Source of the DNA: Paraflavisolibacter caeni
GTDB lineage: Bacteria > Bacteroidota > Bacteroidia > Chitinophagales > Chitinophagaceae
DNA: 64,000 nt
Assembly: GCF_025628885.1 (NCBI RefSeq)
Contig: NZ_JAOTIF010000001.1
Location: forward strand, 849,751-913,750
Direction of reading: 5' to 3'
The translations under genes and the position numbers were made by a program. Below the pieces are notes generated by a model. The model was not told the DNA's origin. It did not search any database and was given only the letters and a program-made list of their open reading frames with translations. Shown in pieces: positions 25,013 through 33,745 of this stretch (positions are counted from its first letter, which is position 1; every line of letters starts with the position of its first letter).

Positions 25013-26500
25013 ATGAAACGGTTATTACTATTGGCGCTGGCCATTGCCCTCATCCCTGAGGACACGCTGGCCCAAAATACCTCCCCTTACTGGAGCCTGG
25101 CTGGTAACTCCAATGCTTCAGCCACTACCTCCAAACTCGGTACCACCAATGCCATCCCCTTACGGCTGTTCACCAACAATGCAGAACGCATGCGCCTGGA
25201 TGCCTCGGGCAATGTAGGCATTGGTACTGGCACCACCACACTCAGCTCGAAGCTGGTGGTCAATACAGCTTCGGGTAGTCCCTTCAGGGCTCAGATCAAT
25301 GGCTCGTCAAAACTAATCGTCAACAGCAATGGCGGGGTTTCTGTGGGCAGCAGTTCCAGCGGACCAGCCAATGGCTTGTATGTAGCAGGCAATGTAGGCA
25401 TCGGAACTACCTCAACTAGTTATAAACTGCATGTAGTAGGTAATGGAGCGTTTACCAACGGATTGGCTGTATTCAATGTCCTGAATGTAAGTGGAACCTT
25501 TACTGTATCCGATGGCGCTACTATTAATGGCCGCTTTACTACTGCACCTGCTTTAACTATCCAGGGAGGGCATACTGGTGTTGATGCGCAAAGCATTACT
25601 TATGGTCTCCGTGGCACTAGTACTGCTACGAATGGTGTCGGCACCTATGGTAAGGGCAATAGCTATGGGATCTATGGGGTCAGTAACGTTGTAGGCGCTT
25701 ACGGTGAAGGTTCTTATGGGGTTTATGGCGTAGGCACCAACTACGGGGTCTTTGGATATAGCCCTGAATGGGCTGGTTATTTTGATGGCAATGTTTTTAC
25801 TACCGGAACCTACGAGAGTTCTGATCGAATGCTCAAACAAAACATTACTGAGATCAGCAGTGCTATAGCAGTGATTAACAAGCTTCAGCCTAAAGAATAC
25901 GAGTACAAACAGGATGGCAATTTTAAGTTGATGAATCTGCCTAAAGGAAGACACTATGGTTTAATAGCTCAGGATGTAGCAGAAGTACTGCCTGCTCTGG
26001 TCAAAGAAACAAAGATGAGTACGCTCTTAGCCCGGCTTTCAAAACCCGAACAATCAGGGGGACTGCCATCCATTAAAACCATTCCATCACAACCTTCGGA
26101 AAATACCGACCTTAAAGCGGTAAACTATACCGAACTGATTCCTCTTTTGATCAAGGCTATGCAGGAACAACAACAGCAAATAGAACAATTAAAGGAAGAA
26201 ATCATAAACCTGAAAAAAGGAAGAAGCGTCAATACATTTTTAAACAGTTTTCAATTGAGTGACGTTAGTCCCAATCCGGTAAAGAGCACCGCTACTATTC
26301 AGTATGCCATACCAGGGGGAAGCAACAGGGCATACCTGCTCATTACTGATGCTTTAGGCAGAAGTATCCGACAGGTTACTCTGGGCACATCCGGAAACAT
26401 CAATATTGATGTTTCTGCTTTAGCCAGTGGAGTATATAACTACTCCCTGGTTGTAGATAATAAAACATTAGCTACTAAGAAAATGAAAGTGGTCAAATAG
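25013..26500 (+). CDS. Secreted tail-fibre-like protein, paralogue of the 4896 gene
   Basis: 495 aa. Signal peptide 1-20 (EDTLAQ). The head (NTSPYWSLAGNSNAS to TTNAIPLRL) is nearly identical to the protein at 4896, as are the S74 domain (about 268-345, ESSDRMLKQNI with S270 and K273/K274 region) and the T9SS domain (about 415-495, SPNPVKSTATIQYAIPGGS to KKMKVVK). The middle differs: SGNVGIG units and a shorter YGIYG/YGVYG stretch (about 200-255). A glutamine/glutamate coiled coil precedes the sorting signal. Likely an exported trimeric surface fibre; partner and ligand unknown. Confidence 0.9.
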   Translation: MKRLLLLALAIALIPEDTLAQNTSPYWSLAGNSNASATTSKLGTTNAIPLRLFTNNAERMRLDASGNVGIGTGTTTLSSKLVVNTASGSPFRAQINGSSKLIVNSNGGVSVGSSSSGPANGLYVAGNVGIGTTSTSYKLHVVGNGAFTNGLAVFNVLNVSGTFTVSDGATINGRFTTAPALTIQGGHTGVDAQSITYGLRGTSTATNGVGTYGKGNSYGIYGVSNVVGAYGEGSYGVYGVGTNYGVFGYSPEWAGYFDGNVFTTGTYESSDRMLKQNITEISSAIAVINKLQPKEYEYKQDGNFKLMNLPKGRHYGLIAQDVAEVLPALVKETKMSTLLARLSKPEQSGGLPSIKTIPSQPSENTDLKAVNYTELIPLLIKAMQEQQQQIEQLKEEIINLKKGRSVNTFLNSFQLSDVSPNPVKSTATIQYAIPGGSNRAYLLITDALGRSIRQVTLGTSGNINIDVSALASGVYNYSLVVDNKTLATKKMKVVK

Positions 26501-26668
26501 CAACATTTACATTGCTTAGTGCCTTACGACTTGCCATGTATTGCCTGATGGCTTAAGAAAGCCTTCATAATGCATTCCATTATGCTCGTACAAAATCAGT
26601 AAGTTTAACAGAGGTATAGTTATGTGATGGCAAGATTCACAATTAGACATTAAACGTATAAGAAACAA

Positions 26669-27496
26669 ATGAAAATGAAGCGTCTTATTCAGAAGTATAT
26701 TCAATTAGTAAAATCATACCCGGAAATTCACAATACATACTACGTAGTCCTCTTGGGATTGATGTTTTTAATAGGAAGTTGCTCCCCTTCTAAATCTGTC
26801 AGCAAACAATCTGGTACCCAGCAGATTTTTGATGGAAAAACATTAAAGGGATGGGAAGGTGATCCGCTCTACTGGAGAGTAGAGAACGGTAGTATAGTCG
26901 GAGAGGTTACACCCTCCACCTTGCTCAAACGTAATTCATTTCTCATCTGGCGTGGTGGTACAGTACAGGATTTTGAATTGGAGGTGGACTACAGGATTAC
27001 CTTAAATGGGAACAGTGGTATTAATTATAGAAGTGAAGAAATAGATAGTATTCCTCTTGCTTTGAGGGGCTATCAAGGGGACATTGGAGGTAGAAGTAAC
27101 GACAACTATACCGGCATGAATTATGAAGAGCGCAGACGGACCACCATTGCCAAACGTGGCCAAAGGGTAGAACTGCCTCCTGTAGCAAAAGATTCTTTAC
27201 AGGCTTACATCAAAAACAACACTTGGACACCCTCAGTGGTACTGCAGTCTTTAGGATCAGAAGATTCACTCAGGAACTTCATCCATGCGCCCGGTAGTTG
27301 GAATCACTATAAGATCATTGCCAAGGGAAACCACATACAGCATTATGTCAATGGCGTACTGATGTCAGAAGTCATCGATCATGATCCTGTAAACGGGAGA
27401 ATGACTGGCCTGTTAGGCGTTCAGGTACATGTAGGACCTCCCATGAAAGTGGAATTCCGGAATTTTAAACTCACACACCTGAACCAAAAGTCCTAA
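26669..27496 (+). CDS. DUF1080 (3-keto-disaccharide hydrolase-like) lipoprotein
   Basis: 275 aa. After a long basic N-terminus, a lipoprotein signal ends LMFLIGSC with C38. The jelly-roll DUF1080 fold is recognised from IFDGKTLKGWEGDPLYWRVENGSIVGE, DFELEVDYRIT, NSGINYRSE, and the closing LLGVQVHVGPPMKVEFRNFKL. Family members cleave 3-keto-glycosides or bind glycans in LamG-like fashion. It stands alone, between a surface fibre gene and a convergent small protein gene. A second member of the family lies at 46702. Substrate unknown. Confidence 0.88.
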   Translation: MKMKRLIQKYIQLVKSYPEIHNTYYVVLLGLMFLIGSCSPSKSVSKQSGTQQIFDGKTLKGWEGDPLYWRVENGSIVGEVTPSTLLKRNSFLIWRGGTVQDFELEVDYRITLNGNSGINYRSEEIDSIPLALRGYQGDIGGRSNDNYTGMNYEERRRTTIAKRGQRVELPPVAKDSLQAYIKNNTWTPSVVLQSLGSEDSLRNFIHAPGSWNHYKIIAKGNHIQHYVNGVLMSEVIDHDPVNGRMTGLLGVQVHVGPPMKVEFRNFKLTHLNQKS

Positions 27497-27533
27497 GTGC
27501 AAAATTCAAAGCTCCACGAATATTATCTGTATG

Positions 27534-27983
27534 CTATAATGCAACCTGTAGGCTTACAGAAGGATAATACCGTTTTGCAATACTGAATGGATGCAGAACA
27601 GGTATATTGCCCATTTTCAAGTCAGTTGAGACGGAACGGGCCCTCCTTTTATTTTTTGAAGCAGAAATGAAATAAGTAATACCTCCCACAACACAGGCAG
27701 CACTTAATAAGTAAGGCACTGTGTAAGAATGGTATTCAGGCTCAACATAGCCTAATGAGAATAATGTTGTTAGACCTCCCTCAACTGCCTGACCTGCATC
27801 AATTGTCATTGTGGTAATCAATCCAATAGTGCCTGCTCCTGTCAATAACCAGGCTGCGGTTTTCTGGCGTTTGCTTTTTTTCAGGTAATCCTGGCTGGTC
27901 AATGTTTTAGGAACTTTTGTTTGTTGGCAGAAACAGCAAATGGCTAAGGAGAAAAACAGTGTGGAAATGACTATTCTTTTCAT
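27534..27983 (-). CDS. Small exported or membrane protein of unknown function
   Basis: 149 aa. Signal peptide MKRIVISTLFFSLAICCFCQ, then a charged stretch (DYLKKSKRQKTAAW), a hydrophobic segment at about 45-62 (LLTGAGTIGLITTMTID) and another at about 88-106 (VPYLLSAACVVGGITYFISAS) followed by KNKRRAR. The pattern of a lysine-rich motif ahead of a glycine-rich span is common in small Bacteroidota envelope proteins. No function can be assigned. It converges on the DUF1080 gene. Confidence 0.75.
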   Translation of the reverse strand: MKRIVISTLFFSLAICCFCQQTKVPKTLTSQDYLKKSKRQKTAAWLLTGAGTIGLITTMTIDAGQAVEGGLTTLFSLGYVEPEYHSYTVPYLLSAACVVGGITYFISASKNKRRARSVSTDLKMGNIPVLHPFSIAKRYYPSVSLQVAL

Positions 27984-28317
27984 ACAATTAATTTTAGAAA
28001 GAACGTAGCATTTATACCAGGTTTACATGAACTGTTTCAACACTGTATCCAAGATTAGCCGGTAATAGGTATTTACATTCAGGGTAGAGGAGTATAGGTA
28101 TTCTAATTGAACAACATAAAGTTACACTTCCTAATTTACCTTATCTAATTGAAAAATAAAAACCAGGGAATAAAAATGAGTGCCGCTTCCCGGCCTTCCG
28201 GTCAATTGAGCGTTGATAGCATTAGTTTCTTGTCGTACGGCGATTGATAATTATTGGACAATGCAATGACCGGCATCATAGAAAAGCGCTTTGTGAATTC
28301 TTAAGTTTGCTGGAGTT
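27984..28317. promoter_or_regulatory. Divergent promoter spacer
   Basis: 334 bp between two diverging genes. It holds two AATAGGTATT-like boxes near 28065 and 28095 but no long palindrome, tRNA or conserved RNA that I can identify. Confidence 0.35.
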
Positions 28318-28719
28318 ATGAAAAAGCTGTTTGTCTTCATATTAGCGCTCATCTATCTCTCTGAAGCAAGTGGAATGGGGCTGCATTTCCACTACTGTAT
28401 GGGCAAATTGGTTTCATGGGACTTAACAGGTACAGACAAAAAATGTGCTGCTGGCCATAACTCAAAAGACTGCACTGGTGAAATAAAATCTAAAGATTGT
28501 TGTAAGGATGAATTGAAAACGGCAAACTTGGACATTGCCAGCAATACGGAGCAGGCCCTTTTTATTAAATTGTTCCCTGTAAAGCTGAACCTCCTTTTTT
28601 CTTACTTACCAACTGCACATATAACCGTCTATACAACAGTCAGGGCTAATAGCATCAACGCGCCCCTTGGAAAATATGGAGTCCCCATATTTATTTTCAA
28701 TAACGTTTTTAGAATTTGA
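28318..28719 (+). CDS. HYC_CC_PP-type cysteine-rich secreted protein
   Basis: 133 aa with a signal peptide (MKKLFVFILALIYLSEASG). The mature part begins GLHFHYCMGKLVSW and contains KKCAAGH, DCTGE and DCCKDE, the HYC, CC and C-terminal features of the HYC_CC_PP family. These small Bacteroidota envelope proteins are found near metal-resistance genes; the histidine and cysteine content suggests metal binding. It precedes a heavy-metal-binding-domain protein and the arsenic operon, on the same strand. Function is not established for the family. Confidence 0.75.
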   Translation: MKKLFVFILALIYLSEASGMGLHFHYCMGKLVSWDLTGTDKKCAAGHNSKDCTGEIKSKDCCKDELKTANLDIASNTEQALFIKLFPVKLNLLFSYLPTAHITVYTTVRANSINAPLGKYGVPIFIFNNVFRI

Positions 28720-28912
28720 TACCATTCCCCTCCGGCGATGAAACTGATATAGCTGCAGTTCAATACGCCAATAAATTGATCTTTCGTCAAAGCATTTATT
28801 GCACCTCGTAATAAGATTTCCAGGGCAATGAAAAGTAAAGTTCATGTCAACAATGCTTTTGTAATCGGCTCCTCTGTTTAAATCATTGATTCAAAATAAA
28901 AAACTAAGTAAA

Positions 28913-29281
28913 ATGAAAAAGATAATTATAATGATCACCATCCTGTTAAGCGCTCAGGTCATGCTTGCCCAGGCTGGTAACAACGTTGTAAAAGGAAAGA
29001 ATGTTCCTGCTCCCACTGTTCAGGCTAAGTACACCTGTCCGATGCATCCGGAAGTAGTCAGTAACGTGACAGGCAGATGTCCCAAATGCAATGCTCCTTT
29101 AACGCAATCCAAAAAAGAAGCGATGAAGATGAGCGAGATGAAATTGTATATCTGTCCCATGCATCCGGATGTGAAAAGCGATAAACCTGGTACTTGCCCC
29201 AAATGCGGGATGAGTCTGGCCAAACAGAAAGTAGACAAAAAGCAGAAGAAGGCAGAAGCCTATGTGCATCCTAAGAAATAA
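28913..29281 (+). CDS. Secreted protein with two heavy-metal-binding (YxCPMHP) domains
   Basis: 122 aa from the ATG at 28913, which yields the signal peptide MKKIIIMITILLSAQVMLAQ; an upstream TTG at 28886 is unlikely. Two copies of the heavy-metal-binding domain are present: YTCPMHPEV with CPKCNAPL, and YICPMHPDV with CPKCGMSL. Each supplies cysteine, methionine and histidine ligands of the kind seen fused to copper and cobalt-zinc-cadmium exporters. The C-terminus is lysine-rich. It is probably a periplasmic or secreted metal sink. A terminator follows, so it is not part of the arsenic operon proper. Confidence 0.88.
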   Translation: MKKIIIMITILLSAQVMLAQAGNNVVKGKNVPAPTVQAKYTCPMHPEVVSNVTGRCPKCNAPLTQSKKEAMKMSEMKLYICPMHPDVKSDKPGTCPKCGMSLAKQKVDKKQKKAEAYVHPKK

Positions 29282-29316
29282 AGGGTCTTGAAAAAGAAGG
29301 GCTATCCATTCACTCC

Positions 29317-29349
29317 AGGCCAGTTGCTGTTCAAGCAATTGGCCTTTTT
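29317..29349 (+). terminator. Intrinsic terminator upstream of arsR
   Basis: An 11-bp stem with one G-T wobble (AGGCCAGTTGC at 29317-29327 with GCAATTGGCCT at 29335-29345), a 7-base loop and a run of five T residues. It separates the metal-binding protein gene from the arsenic operon. Confidence 0.85.
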
Positions 29350-29385
29350 CATAAACAGCCCCTATTTTTTGTTATTACCAATAGT

Positions 29386-29403
29386 TATCGTAATATTGCG
29401 ATA
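29386..29403. promoter_or_regulatory. Probable ArsR operator at the arsR promoter
   Basis: TATCGTAATATTGCGATA is an imperfect palindrome with perfect TATCG/CGATA ends, 3 bp before the arsR ATG. Its core ATCGTAATATT recurs ahead of arsM. ArsR repressors bind such AT-rich dyads and leave them when arsenite binds. Confidence 0.7.
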
Positions 29404-29406
29404 GAT

Positions 29407-29736
29407 ATGGGAGCATCGAAAACCGAAATATTCACGCAAGAGCAAAATAAGCTCGCTCAAATGATGAAGGCGCTGGCCCATCCTGCCCGCATTGCGATTA
29501 TCCAGGAGCTGATCAAAGCCAATGCCTGTATTTGTAACGACTTGGTGGAAGAACTGGGCCTTGCTCAGGCTACCATTTCTCAACATCTGAAGGAGCTGAA
29601 AACTGCTGGTCTGATCAAAGGAACCGTGGAAGGAGCCAGTATTTGTTACTGTATTGATGAAAAGGTGTGGAAAGAGTACAAGCAGCAGTTGGCGTCTTTC
29701 TTTGTAGCTTATGAAAATAAGAATAAGTGTTGTTGA
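29407..29736 (+). CDS. arsR: ArsR-family arsenite-responsive repressor
   Basis: 109 aa winged-helix repressor. The recognition helix region reads LAQATISQHLKELKTAGLI (about 52-70). C41 and C43 in ACICNDLVEEL sit at the helix of the classical ArsR metal site, and further cysteines occur in ICYC and at the C-terminal CC. Arsenite or antimonite binding to these thiols should release DNA. The palindrome ending 3 bp before the start is the likely operator. It heads a plus-strand operon with arsM, a GNAT acetyltransferase, ACR3 and a phosphoesterase. Confidence 0.93.
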   Translation: MGASKTEIFTQEQNKLAQMMKALAHPARIAIIQELIKANACICNDLVEELGLAQATISQHLKELKTAGLIKGTVEGASICYCIDEKVWKEYKQQLASFFVAYENKNKCC

Positions 29737-29755
29737 CCTTTTTTTACAATCAATG

Positions 29756-29771
29756 ATCGTAATATTACAAT
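29756..29771. promoter_or_regulatory. Second ArsR-operator-like site before arsM
   Basis: ATCGTAATATTACAAT shares its first 11 bases with the arsR operator and lies 20 bp before the arsM start, in the 55-bp arsR-arsM gap. This suggests a second, internal ArsR-controlled promoter. Confidence 0.6.
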
Positions 29772-29791
29772 AATGCAATAAATCAAATACC

Positions 29792-30625
29792 ATGGAATCT
29801 CAGGATAAATTAAAAGAGATCGTTCGCGAGAAGTACGCTGCGATAGCCCAGCAGGACAAAGAGACCAATCAGTCTTCCTGCTGCGGATCCGGTTGTTGCT
29901 CAACTGAAGTATACAACATTATGGCAGATGATTACAACCAGTTGGAAGGTTATAATCCTGATGCAGACCTTGGCTTAGGCTGTGGCTTGCCTACCCAGTT
30001 TGCTAAGATCAAAGAAGGAAATACAGTGATAGATCTTGGTTCTGGAGCAGGTAATGATGCCTTTATAGCCAGGCATGAAGTAGGGGAAAAAGGTAAGGTA
30101 ATAGGAATTGACTTTACACCTGCTATGATCGAAAAAGCAAGGGCTAATGCTGAAAAGTTAGGCTTCAACAATGTAGAATTTCGCCAGGGCGATATTGAAA
30201 AAATGCCTGTAGGCGGAAATGTCGCAGATGTCATTGTCAGCAACTGCGTGCTCAACCTGGTACCCAATAAAGACGGTGTTTTCAAAGAGATCTTCCGCGT
30301 CCTAAAACCTGGTGGTCACTTCAGCATATCAGATATAGTCCTGGAAGGTACTTTACCTGACAATATTCGTTCTGCAGCTGAAATGTATGCCGGTTGTGTA
30401 GCCGGTGCCATCCAAAAACAAACATACCTGGAACTCATCGAAAGCAGTGGCTTTACAAACATTACCCTGCAGAAGGAAAAGAAAATCGTCATTCCCGATG
30501 ATATTCTAAGCAATTACCTGTCAGCAGAACAAATCGATTCATTTAAACAATCTGGCACAGGTATCTACAGCATTACTGTTTACGCAGAAACGCCTTGTTG
30601 CGATCCTAAAGCTGGATGCTGCTAA
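29792..30625 (+). CDS. arsM: Arsenite S-adenosylmethionine methyltransferase
   Basis: 277 aa class I methyltransferase. The SAM-binding loop is DLGSGAGND (81-89). C64 (LGCGLP), C152 (SNCVLN) and C202 (AGCVAG) match the three conserved arsenic-binding cysteines of ArsM. Extra thiol clusters lie at the N-terminus (SCCGSGCC, 29-36) and C-terminus (CCDPKAGCC), which probably capture As(III). It converts arsenite to methylated, partly volatile species in the cytoplasm. Second gene of the ars operon. Confidence 0.95.
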   Translation: MESQDKLKEIVREKYAAIAQQDKETNQSSCCGSGCCSTEVYNIMADDYNQLEGYNPDADLGLGCGLPTQFAKIKEGNTVIDLGSGAGNDAFIARHEVGEKGKVIGIDFTPAMIEKARANAEKLGFNNVEFRQGDIEKMPVGGNVADVIVSNCVLNLVPNKDGVFKEIFRVLKPGGHFSISDIVLEGTLPDNIRSAAEMYAGCVAGAIQKQTYLELIESSGFTNITLQKEKKIVIPDDILSNYLSAEQIDSFKQSGTGIYSITVYAETPCCDPKAGCC

Positions 30626-30634
30626 ATAGAACAT

Positions 30635-31126
30635 ATGTTTTTATTTCAATCACTGCATATAGTACATTGGCCCCAGGTAAGAGCTATTTACCTGGAAGGC
30701 ATTGCTACAGGCCAGGCAACATTTCAGCAGTCTGCTCCATCGTGGGAAGAGTGGGATAGAGGACATTTACCACATAGTCGTATTGTAGCATTGATCGATA
30801 ATAAAGTAGCGGGTTGGGCAGCGCTTTCGCATGTCTCAACCCGCCCTGTTTATAAAGGTGTAGCGGAAGTAAGTGTATATGTAGCTGAAATGTATAGAGG
30901 TAATGGTCTTGGCTTTCAGCTCTTACGGCAGTTAGTGCAGGAAAGTGAGCAGAACGGTATTTGGACTTTACAATCCAGCATATTCCCTGAGAATACAGCC
31001 AGTGTTCGCATTCATGAGCAAAACGGGTTTCGGATCATGGGCCGTCGTGAACGAATCGCTCAGATGAATGGCATCTGGCGCGATACCATCATCATGGAAC
31101 GCAGAAGTAAAATAGTAGGTAATTAA
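30635..31126 (+). CDS. GNAT N-acetyltransferase of the ArsN1/phosphinothricin type
   Basis: 163 aa. The acetyl-CoA loop is [15 protein letters not shown] (about 86-100), preceded by EVSVYV and followed by [18 protein letters not shown], the pattern of phosphinothricin acetyltransferase relatives. Members found in ars operons (ArsN1) acetylate the amino group of arsinothricin, an arsenic antibiotic. It lies 9 bp after arsM and 10 bp before ACR3, so it is clearly part of the operon. Assignment to ArsN1 rests on this context as well as on the fold. Confidence 0.85.
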   Translation: MFLFQSLHIVHWPQVRAIYLEGIATGQATFQQSAPSWEEWDRGHLPHSRIVALIDNKVAGWAALSHVSTRPVYKGVAEVSVYVAEMYRGNGLGFQLLRQLVQESEQNGIWTLQSSIFPENTASVRIHEQNGFRIMGRRERIAQMNGIWRDTIIMERRSKIVGN

Positions 31127-31136
31127 AAATCAAATA

Positions 31137-32219
31137 ATGTCAGCAAACAATTGTACCCCGGCCAGGGAAAGAAAAAAACTCAGTTTCCTTGACCGCTATT
31201 TAACGCTTTGGATCTTTTTAGCGATGGTAGCAGGTGTAGCCATCGGCTATTTTATACCCTCTTCATCAGGCTTTATCAATTCCTTCTCAACTGGTACTAC
31301 CAATATACCGTTGGCAATCGGGTTGATCCTGATGATGTATCCGCCATTAGCTAAAGTGCGTTACGAGAAAATGGGAGAGGTTTTCAAAAACACCAGGATA
31401 TTGGGTACCTCACTATTGCTCAATTGGGTAATAGGTCCCATCCTGATGTTTGTATTAGCTATTACATTTCTGAGAGATTACCCGGAATATATGGTAGGAT
31501 TGATCCTGATCGGCCTTGCAAGGTGTATAGCTATGGTGATCGTATGGAATGAACTGGCTGAAGGCAACCGCGAGTATGCAGCTGGTCTGGTGGCCCTGAA
31601 CAGTATCTTCCAGGTATTACTCTATAGTGTATATGCATATGTGTTCGTTACCCTTCTACCACCTCTGTTTGGTATTCGTGGTTCAGAAGTAAACGTAAGC
31701 ATCGGTCAAATAGCAGAAAGTGTTGCCATTTACTTGGGTATTCCCTTTGCCGCAGGTGTCATTACCAGGATGGTGTTGCTAAAAGCAAAAGGTGAGGAAT
31801 GGTATCAAAATAAATTCCTCCCTGTGATTTCGCCCATCACTCTGATTGCCTTACTATTTACAATCGTTGTGATGTTTAGCCTTAAAGGAGAGTTGATCGT
31901 GCAGATACCTATGGATGTAGTGCGTATTGCTATACCACTTGTCATCTACTTTGCCATCATGTTCCTGGTAAGTTTCTTCATGGGAAAAGCCTTGGGAGCT
32001 GACTATTCCAGGAATGCATCAATTGCCTTTACAGCTGCCGGCAACAACTTTGAGCTCGCCATCGCTGTGGCCATTGGTGTGTTTGGTATCAACAGCGGGC
32101 AGGCATTTGCCGGTGTCATTGGCCCTTTAGTGGAAGTACCGGCCCTGATCGCATTAGTCAATGTAGCCTTTTGGCTTAGAAATAAATATTATAAACAACC
32201 CCAATTACAAAGCGCTTAA
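31137..32219 (+). CDS. acr3: ACR3-family arsenite efflux permease
   Basis: 360 aa with ten predicted membrane spans. The motif [19 protein letters not shown] holds C130, the conserved cysteine needed for As(III) transport, and [18 protein letters not shown] holds the conserved glutamate of the ninth span. ACR3 proteins extrude arsenite using the proton gradient. The gene is flanked by the acetyltransferase (10 bp upstream) and the phosphoesterase (2 bp downstream). Confidence 0.95.
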   Translation: MSANNCTPARERKKLSFLDRYLTLWIFLAMVAGVAIGYFIPSSSGFINSFSTGTTNIPLAIGLILMMYPPLAKVRYEKMGEVFKNTRILGTSLLLNWVIGPILMFVLAITFLRDYPEYMVGLILIGLARCIAMVIVWNELAEGNREYAAGLVALNSIFQVLLYSVYAYVFVTLLPPLFGIRGSEVNVSIGQIAESVAIYLGIPFAAGVITRMVLLKAKGEEWYQNKFLPVISPITLIALLFTIVVMFSLKGELIVQIPMDVVRIAIPLVIYFAIMFLVSFFMGKALGADYSRNASIAFTAAGNNFELAIAVAIGVFGINSGQAFAGVIGPLVEVPALIALVNVAFWLRNKYYKQPQLQSA

Positions 32220-32221
32220 TC

Positions 32222-32995
32222 ATGAGAATAGCACTGTTTAGTGACATACATGCCAACCTTCCTGCATTGGAAGCCTGTTTGAAAAGTATTGACGAACAAA
32301 ACCCTGATGCAGTTTACTGCCTTGGAGACCTGGTAGGTTACAACGTTTGGCCAAATGAAGTGATCAATGAAATCAAGCGCAGACGCATTCCAACCATTGC
32401 AGGTAACTACGACCAGGGCATTGGTTTGATGAGTGGTGATTGTGGATGTGCCTATAAAACAGATAAAGATAAAAGCTTGGGTCAGCAATCTATAGCCTTT
32501 ACAGATTCTGTTGTACAACCCGAAGAACGCAAATACCTGCGCACGCTTCCTGCACACATCAGGGTAGAGTTCCAGCTGAACGAAGATAAATTGAATCTTT
32601 TGCTCGTACACGGAAGCCCGCGTAAGATCAATGAATACCTCTTCGAAGAAAGAGAAGAAAAAAGCCTGCTCCGCATAATGGAAGAAGCCGATGCTGATAT
32701 CATGTGCTTTGGTCATACCCATAAACCTTATCACAGAGTTTTGCCAACAGAATCTCAGGAGAACGCTCACTACCGCCACGCCATTAACATTGGTTCAGTA
32801 GGTAAACCCAAAGACGGCAATCCCAATGGCTGTTATGTTTTATTAACCATTAACCCAGACAGCAGCATACTTGACAAGGATACAGTGAAAGTAGAGTTCA
32901 TACGCTTTGAATATGATGTGGAAAAAGCAGCCAAAGCGGTGGAGGACAGCCCGCTGCCCAATGAATTTGCGGACATGTTAAGAAAAGCATACTAA
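32222..32995 (+). CDS. Metallophosphoesterase in the ars operon
   Basis: 257 aa calcineurin-like phosphoesterase. Metal ligands appear in order: D7-x-H9 (FSDIHANL), GD (LGDLVGYN), GNYD (AGNYDQG), H (VHGSP) and GHTH (FGHTHKPYH). The family includes YfcE-type phosphodiesterases. It starts 2 bp after the ACR3 stop and is the last gene before a strong terminator, so it is cotranscribed with arsenic resistance. Its substrate is unknown; hydrolysis of an arsenic-containing or damaged phosphoester is possible but unproven. Confidence 0.9.
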   Translation: MRIALFSDIHANLPALEACLKSIDEQNPDAVYCLGDLVGYNVWPNEVINEIKRRRIPTIAGNYDQGIGLMSGDCGCAYKTDKDKSLGQQSIAFTDSVVQPEERKYLRTLPAHIRVEFQLNEDKLNLLLVHGSPRKINEYLFEEREEKSLLRIMEEADADIMCFGHTHKPYHRVLPTESQENAHYRHAINIGSVGKPKDGNPNGCYVLLTINPDSSILDKDTVKVEFIRFEYDVEKAAKAVEDSPLPNEFADMLRKAY

Positions 32996-33027
32996 AAACG
33001 CTCAACACCCAATTCCTTCAAAACAGG

Positions 33028-33063
33028 AAATAGCCAACCGGGAAAAGTTGGCTATTTTTTTAT
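33028..33063 (+). terminator. Intrinsic terminator of the ars operon
   Basis: An 11-bp perfect stem, AAATAGCCAAC at 33028-33038 and its complement at 33047-33057, around an 8-base loop, followed by a T run to about 33062. Confidence 0.92.
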
Positions 33064-33193
33064 TATTTACTCGATCGTTTCGCCAATTTTCAACTGATCT
33101 GATTTGCACTTTATGTAATAATAATATATATTCGCACGTAGTATTGTGTTATTTAGACACGTAAACCATAATCCTGACCTTACTTAGAAGCCA

Positions 33194-33643
33194 ATGTTTG
33201 ATCCAGTTATTAATTACAAATCCATACTCCTGATTGACGATGACGAGGATGATTGTTATTTGTTTCAAAGGGCAGTATCGAAAATTTCCAGTGATATTGA
33301 ATTTTTTTGTATCAATTCTGCAGAAGCTCTTTGGTCCTTCCTGGAAAATACGAAGCCTTCCATCATATTTATTGATCTTCATTTGCCAAAGCAAAATGGC
33401 CTTGAATGTTTAAGGTTGATTCGAACGATTCCCTCATTCAGGGATATTCCTGTGATCTTTTGGAGTGGCTCCAGTAATGCAAGAAATATTGCATTAGCAT
33501 ATAGTTATGGCGCTCAATATTATTTTGAAAAGCCATGCTACATCAACGACCTTGTTGATGAAATAAGTCGTAGTCTGCATATGAATAATGAGATGGATTA
33601 CCCATTACATGAGGCGCTTTTGAATTGTCAAACTGCTGGATAG
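33194..33643 (+). CDS. Stand-alone response regulator receiver domain
   Basis: 149 aa CheY-like protein with no output domain. The acidic pocket is D15-D17 (LLIDDDEDD), the phosphoacceptor is D61 (IFIDLHLP), S91 follows VIFW and K113 is in FEKP. DLHLPKQNGLECL and the C-terminal helix are typical of the Rcp1-like single-domain group often paired with bacteriophytochrome or hybrid kinases in Bacteroidota. No kinase is adjacent, so its partner is elsewhere. Confidence 0.9.
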   Translation: MFDPVINYKSILLIDDDEDDCYLFQRAVSKISSDIEFFCINSAEALWSFLENTKPSIIFIDLHLPKQNGLECLRLIRTIPSFRDIPVIFWSGSSNARNIALAYSYGAQYYFEKPCYINDLVDEISRSLHMNNEMDYPLHEALLNCQTAG

Positions 33644-33745
33644 CCTGTTTGGGTAATAGCATCACTTCATTTTATAAAAAAGTCATGTTCATTGGATTGA
33701 ATGGAGGATATATTTGCCGGAAATTAAATTTTCCTGCGAATAACT

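Noticed and set aside
24507-25059. Several small frames on both strands in the 600-bp spacer
   Set aside because: Mutually overlapping, repeat-derived and partly running into the 25013 gene in another phase.
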